A stretch of 38,015 nucleotides of DNA from a virus. The DNA lies in the IMG/VR virus record IMGVR_UViG_3300043783_000025, positions 1 through 38,015 of that record; one strand, written 5' to 3'. A program made the translations under genes and the position numbers. Under the pieces are notes generated by a model that did no database searches, had not been told where the DNA came from, and saw only the letters and a program-made list of their open reading frames with translations. Of the stretch, positions 35,570-38,015 are shown piece by piece (the stretch's first letter is position 1; the number at the start of each line of letters is the position of its first letter).

Positions 35570-36060
35570 TGGGCGTCCGTACAACTTCCGGCCGATCTGC
35601 CGAGCTTTCCTGGGATTCGGTCACACGCATCCCGGCCGATTACGCGATCCGCTGCCGGCGCGACTACCTGATCGTCGAGCCGCGGAAGGTGGATCACCGC
35701 GTGAGCTTTGAGGTCATCGAGTACACCAAGCCGCTGCGCGGGATCGTGAAGGCGGTCGGGCCAGGCTGCTATCCGAAGCGCTATGACCACCCGGACAAGC
35801 ACCGGCGCACCAAGACTTGGGACAGCAAGACCTTCCTGCCGACGCAGGTCAAGGTCGGCGATGTCGTGGAGCTGGGCGGCTATGAGTACGGCGGGTATGC
35901 GTTTCAGACGTTCCTGTGGGGCGACGTGCTGCATCTGATCTGCCGGGAGCTCGACGTGTCAGGCGTGGTTGACCCGGACGAGGATGACGAGGACGACACC
36001 GCGCAGCTGGACCAGCCGGATCTGGCGCGGTTCGATGAGCCGGCGGAGAGCCGGGCATGA
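35569..36060 (+). CDS. GroES-like (Cpn10-fold) protein
   Basis: A 163-residue protein. Residues 31-132 follow the co-chaperonin pattern: DYLIVEP, then LRGIVKAVGPGCYP, a loop of about 20 residues, VKVGDVVELGGYEYGG and WGDVLHLICRELDVSGVV. This is the DRVLV, GIVVAVGPG, VKVGD and EDILAVL framework. The 30-residue N-terminal extension and the acidic tail (about 135-163) are not in standard GroES. It precedes terminase and coat genes. P22-type coats fold with GroEL, so a phage co-chaperonin for coat folding is plausible, but not shown. Confidence 0.65.
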   Translation: MGVRTTSGRSAELSWDSVTRIPADYAIRCRRDYLIVEPRKVDHRVSFEVIEYTKPLRGIVKAVGPGCYPKRYDHPDKHRRTKTWDSKTFLPTQVKVGDVVELGGYEYGGYAFQTFLWGDVLHLICRELDVSGVVDPDEDDEDDTAQLDQPDLARFDEPAESRA

Positions 36061-36278
36061 AGGTCAAGCCGACGTTGATGCTGAGCATGCACTGCCCGGA
36101 AGGGCGGGCGATGGTGCAAGTCGGCTTGGACGACCTCACGGAGCCCGAGCGCGCGTGGCTCTTCGACAAGCTCAAGAAAGCCGAAAAGGGCCGATCGATC
36201 AGCTTCGGCGTCGATAGCGAGGGCGACGCGCAGATCATCAAGTTCACGCTGGGGGCAACAGCCGAGGCGGTGACATGA
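36057..36278 (+). CDS. Small hypothetical protein, 73 aa
   Basis: ATGA overlaps on both sides. The protein has strands and helices in alternation (VKPTLMLSMHC, MVQVGLDDLTEPERAWLFDKLKKA, SISFGVD, QIIKFTLG). No family is recognised. It sits between the GroES-like gene and the terminase genes. Confidence 0.5.
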   Translation: MKVKPTLMLSMHCPEGRAMVQVGLDDLTEPERAWLFDKLKKAEKGRSISFGVDSEGDAQIIKFTLGATAEAVT

Positions 36279-36610
36279 ATGGCACCATCGGCCTGCGCTC
36301 CAAGAATGCGGTCGTACTACCGATACCGATTCCGGGGCCCGCGGCCTTATCACCCGACGAGCTGATGAATGCGTCCGACGGAACGCATCCGGAGGAATCC
36401 GTCAATATCCCCCCGTCCTGGACAAAGGGCCAGCTCCTGAACGTGCGCAACCGTGGCGAGTTCTATGTCATCACGCTCCTGGGCGAGGAAGATGAGCCGC
36501 CGCTGAAGCCAGCGCCGAGCGGCGCGCTGCGGTTCACCAACACCGCGCTATGCCAGGACTTCGTGAGCCGCTGGTACGCGCGCGAGCACTACGACCCGAG
36601 GGCGCGCTGA
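36275..36610 (+). CDS. Hypothetical protein, 111 aa
   Basis: Starts at an ATGA overlap and ends at TGATG with the small terminase gene. The N-terminal 50 residues are Pro-rich; then a beta part (QLLNVRNRGEFYVITLLGEE) and a helical end (TALCQDFVSRWYAREHYD). No domain is recognised. Confidence 0.5.
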   Translation: MNGTIGLRSKNAVVLPIPIPGPAALSPDELMNASDGTHPEESVNIPPSWTKGQLLNVRNRGEFYVITLLGEEDEPPLKPAPSGALRFTNTALCQDFVSRWYAREHYDPRAR

Positions 36611-36960
36611 TGGCTGGCAACTGGAATTCGGGCGGTCGAGCGCCGCCTCCTGCCAAGCCTGGCCCTGGCCGCCCGGCAGGAACGCCGAACAAAATCGGCG
36701 CGCAGGTCAAAGAGAACTTAATCGATGTGTTCGAACTGCTAGGCGGGAAGATCGCCATGACAGAATGGGCACGTGAAAATAGGACTGAGTTCTACAAGCT
36801 CTACGCGCGGCTGATGCCGACGCAAGTGATGGCCACGGTGGAATTCCGAGATGCAAGTGAATACAGCGATGCTGAGCTCGTGCGCTTTATCGCCAGCGCA
36901 AGCGGCGCAGGAGCTGCTGGCCAGGAGACAGGCGGCGAGGTCCCTGACAGCGTTCATTGA
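36610..36960 (+). CDS. Terminase small subunit
   Basis: A 116-residue protein from ATG 36610 (TGATG overlap). It begins with a basic Gly/Pro-rich motif (PGPGRPAGTPNK) typical of many terminase small subunits and related phage proteins, followed by a helical core (VKENLIDVFELLGGKIAMTEWA, TEFYKLYARLMP). It recognises the packaging start and feeds DNA to the large subunit. The last 110 bases overlap the large terminase start. The identification relies on position and the basic motif. Confidence 0.7.
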   Translation: MAGNWNSGGRAPPPAKPGPGRPAGTPNKIGAQVKENLIDVFELLGGKIAMTEWARENRTEFYKLYARLMPTQVMATVEFRDASEYSDAELVRFIASASGAGAAGQETGGEVPDSVH

Positions 36961-38015
36961 GTATCTGGACCTGGGATTCGCGCCGGCCAAGCATCATCTG
37001 CTGTTGATAGAGCACCTGGAGGCGGTTGAGCGCGGCGACATTGAAAGGTTGATGGTGCTGATGCCGCCGGGCAGCGCCAAGAGCACGTATGCTTCTGTAC
37101 TGTTTCCGCCCTGGTTCCTCGGCTGCGAGCCGCAAGCCGCAGTGCTGGGTTGTTCCAACACGTCGGACCTGGCCGAGCGCTTCAGCCGGCGGGCCCGCAA
37201 CATCGTCGACAGCCAGCGCTACCGCAACGTCTTCGGCTTCGGCCTGTCCGAGTTCGCACAAGCCTCCAGCAACTGGGAAACCGCCTCCGGAGCCGAATTC
37301 TTCGCTGCTGGCGTCGGTACCGGCATTGCAGGCCGCCGTGCTGACCTGGGACTGATCGATGATCCGGTCAAATCTCGCGAGGAAGCCGACAGTGACCGGT
37401 TCCGGCAGAAGCAGTGGGAGTGGTACGTCAACGACTTCCTGCCGCGGCTCAAGCCGGGCGCGCGGCAGATCCTCATACAAACTCGATGGCACGAAGACGA
37501 TCTTGGGGGGCGGATCCTGGAACGGGAAGCCGCTCGGTGGACTGTTGTAAAGCTGCCAATGGTCGCGCGCGCCTCCGATCCCCTTGACCGCCAGCCAGGC
37601 GAGCGCCTGTGGCCGGAGTGGTTCACCGAGGAAATGGTGGAGCAGGCCAAACTCGATCCGCGTGCGTGGAATGCGCTCTACCAGCAGGATCCGGCGCCCG
37701 AAGATGGCGACTTTTTCCAGCGGGACGACTTCAACGACTACATCGATCTGCCAAAGCAATTGCACTTTTACGGCGCCTCCGACTACGCGGTGAGCGAAGG
37801 CGAGGGCGACTACACCGAGCACGGAATTTTCGGGCTCGACTTCAACGGCGACCTGTACGCGATCGACTGGTGGCGCGAGCAAGCCAAGAGCGATGTCTGG
37901 ATTGAGCGGCAATGCGACCTGATCGCGCGCTATAAACCGCTCATCTGGTTCGGCGAGTCCGGGCCGATCAAGCGGGCCATTGAGCCATTCCTGCGCAAGC
38001 GCATGCAGGAGCGCG
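36851..38015 (+). CDS. Terminase large subunit, N-terminal part (continues at 1)
   Basis: Open to the window end and continued at base 1, giving 488 residues in total. The ATPase domain has a Walker A-like PPGSAKST (72-79), a Walker B strand ending in DD (LGLIDD, 166-171) and an ATPase coupling segment near QTRWHEDD (210-217). The RNase H-like nuclease starts at about residue 306 (FYGASDYAV, D311). It cuts and pumps concatemer DNA into the procapsid. ATG 36851 is used; ATG 36869 is an alternative. The frame overlaps the small terminase gene. Confidence 0.93.
   Translation, partial: MQVNTAMLSSCALSPAQAAQELLARRQAARSLTAFIEYLDLGFAPAKHHLLLIEHLEAVERGDIERLMVLMPPGSAKSTYASVLFPPWFLGCEPQAAVLGCSNTSDLAERFSRRARNIVDSQRYRNVFGFGLSEFAQASSNWETASGAEFFAAGVGTGIAGRRADLGLIDDPVKSREEADSDRFRQKQWEWYVNDFLPRLKPGARQILIQTRWHEDDLGGRILEREAARWTVVKLPMVARASDPLDRQPGERLWPEWFTEEMVEQAKLDPRAWNALYQQDPAPEDGDFFQRDDFNDYIDLPKQLHFYGASDYAVSEGEGDYTEHGIFGLDFNGDLYAIDWWREQAKSDVWIERQCDLIARYKPLIWFGESGPIKRAIEPFLRKRMQER
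37889..38015. repeat. Terminal direct repeat, right copy (circle overlap)
   Basis: Identical to bases 1-127. The coding frame of the large terminase passes through this repeat in register, which confirms that the ends join. Because of it, any count of genome length should subtract 127 bases. Confidence 0.95.

Noticed and set aside
36887-37912. Leftward 341-codon frame opposite the large terminase
   Set aside because: The rightward strand carries Walker and nuclease motifs of terminase; the antisense frame has none.

Overview
This window is a complete, circularly closed genome of a tailed phage with a P22-like (podovirus) virion plan. Bases 1-127 are identical to bases 37889-38015, so the unique circle is 37,888 bp and the large terminase gene runs across the cut (36851..38015, then 1..429). 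The genome is GC-rich. Spanin genes and an M15 peptidase endolysin without a signal peptide imply a Gram-negative host, probably a proteobacterium. I see no integrase, no CI-like repressor, no tRNA and no CRISPR array, so lifestyle is unresolved.

Layout on the circle: (1) A rightward unit begins at 29899 with a 48-residue helix-turn-helix protein, a DNA methyltransferase, an HNH protein, a replication-initiator-like protein and many small genes. These include a VRR-NUC-like nuclease, several putative zinc-binding proteins and a GroES-like protein. (2) The unit continues through small terminase, large terminase, portal, scaffold and coat (36610 to 5288). (3) A region of small virion-like proteins follows (5298-14396). 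It holds three paralogous pairs, a glycosyltransferase, a single PASTA-like domain, gp4-like and gp10-like tail-hub proteins with large insertions, and fibre or lectin-like proteins. (4) A cupin-like protein, three ejection proteins in the P22 gp7-gp20-gp16 order and sizes, and a fibre with a head-binding-like N-terminus occupy 14393-20149. (5) The lysis region (20159-23940) has a holin candidate, a secreted or lipidated cysteine-rich protein, the endolysin and a nested Rz/Rz1 pair. It is interrupted by a leftward cassette (22151-21305) that appears to encode a second nested spanin pair and a membrane protein. (6) A 465-bp gap (23941-24405) separates this from a leftward early operon (29796 down to 24406) with ERF annealing protein, NinB, an SPFH-tail-like membrane protein and many microgenes linked by ATGA, GTGA or TAAATG junctions.

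The clearest regulatory locus is the 102-bp gap 29797-29898. Two back-to-back promoters have abutting -35 boxes, and the two -35 boxes lie inside a 14-bp perfect palindrome. Two tandem TTGAC-N4-GTC sites overlay them. The rightward promoter is placed so that the mRNA for the small helix-turn-helix protein would have little or no leader. I infer that this protein governs the divergent early operons.

Points most worth follow-up are this switch-like promoter, the doubled spanins on opposite strands, and the glycosyltransferase embedded among virion-protein paralogues. The GroES-like gene upstream of the terminases, the isolated PASTA-like protein, the roughly 325-residue insertion in the gp10-like hub, and two strong hairpins around 35270-35507 also merit checking. 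All function calls come from reading protein motifs and gene order by eye; no database search was run.
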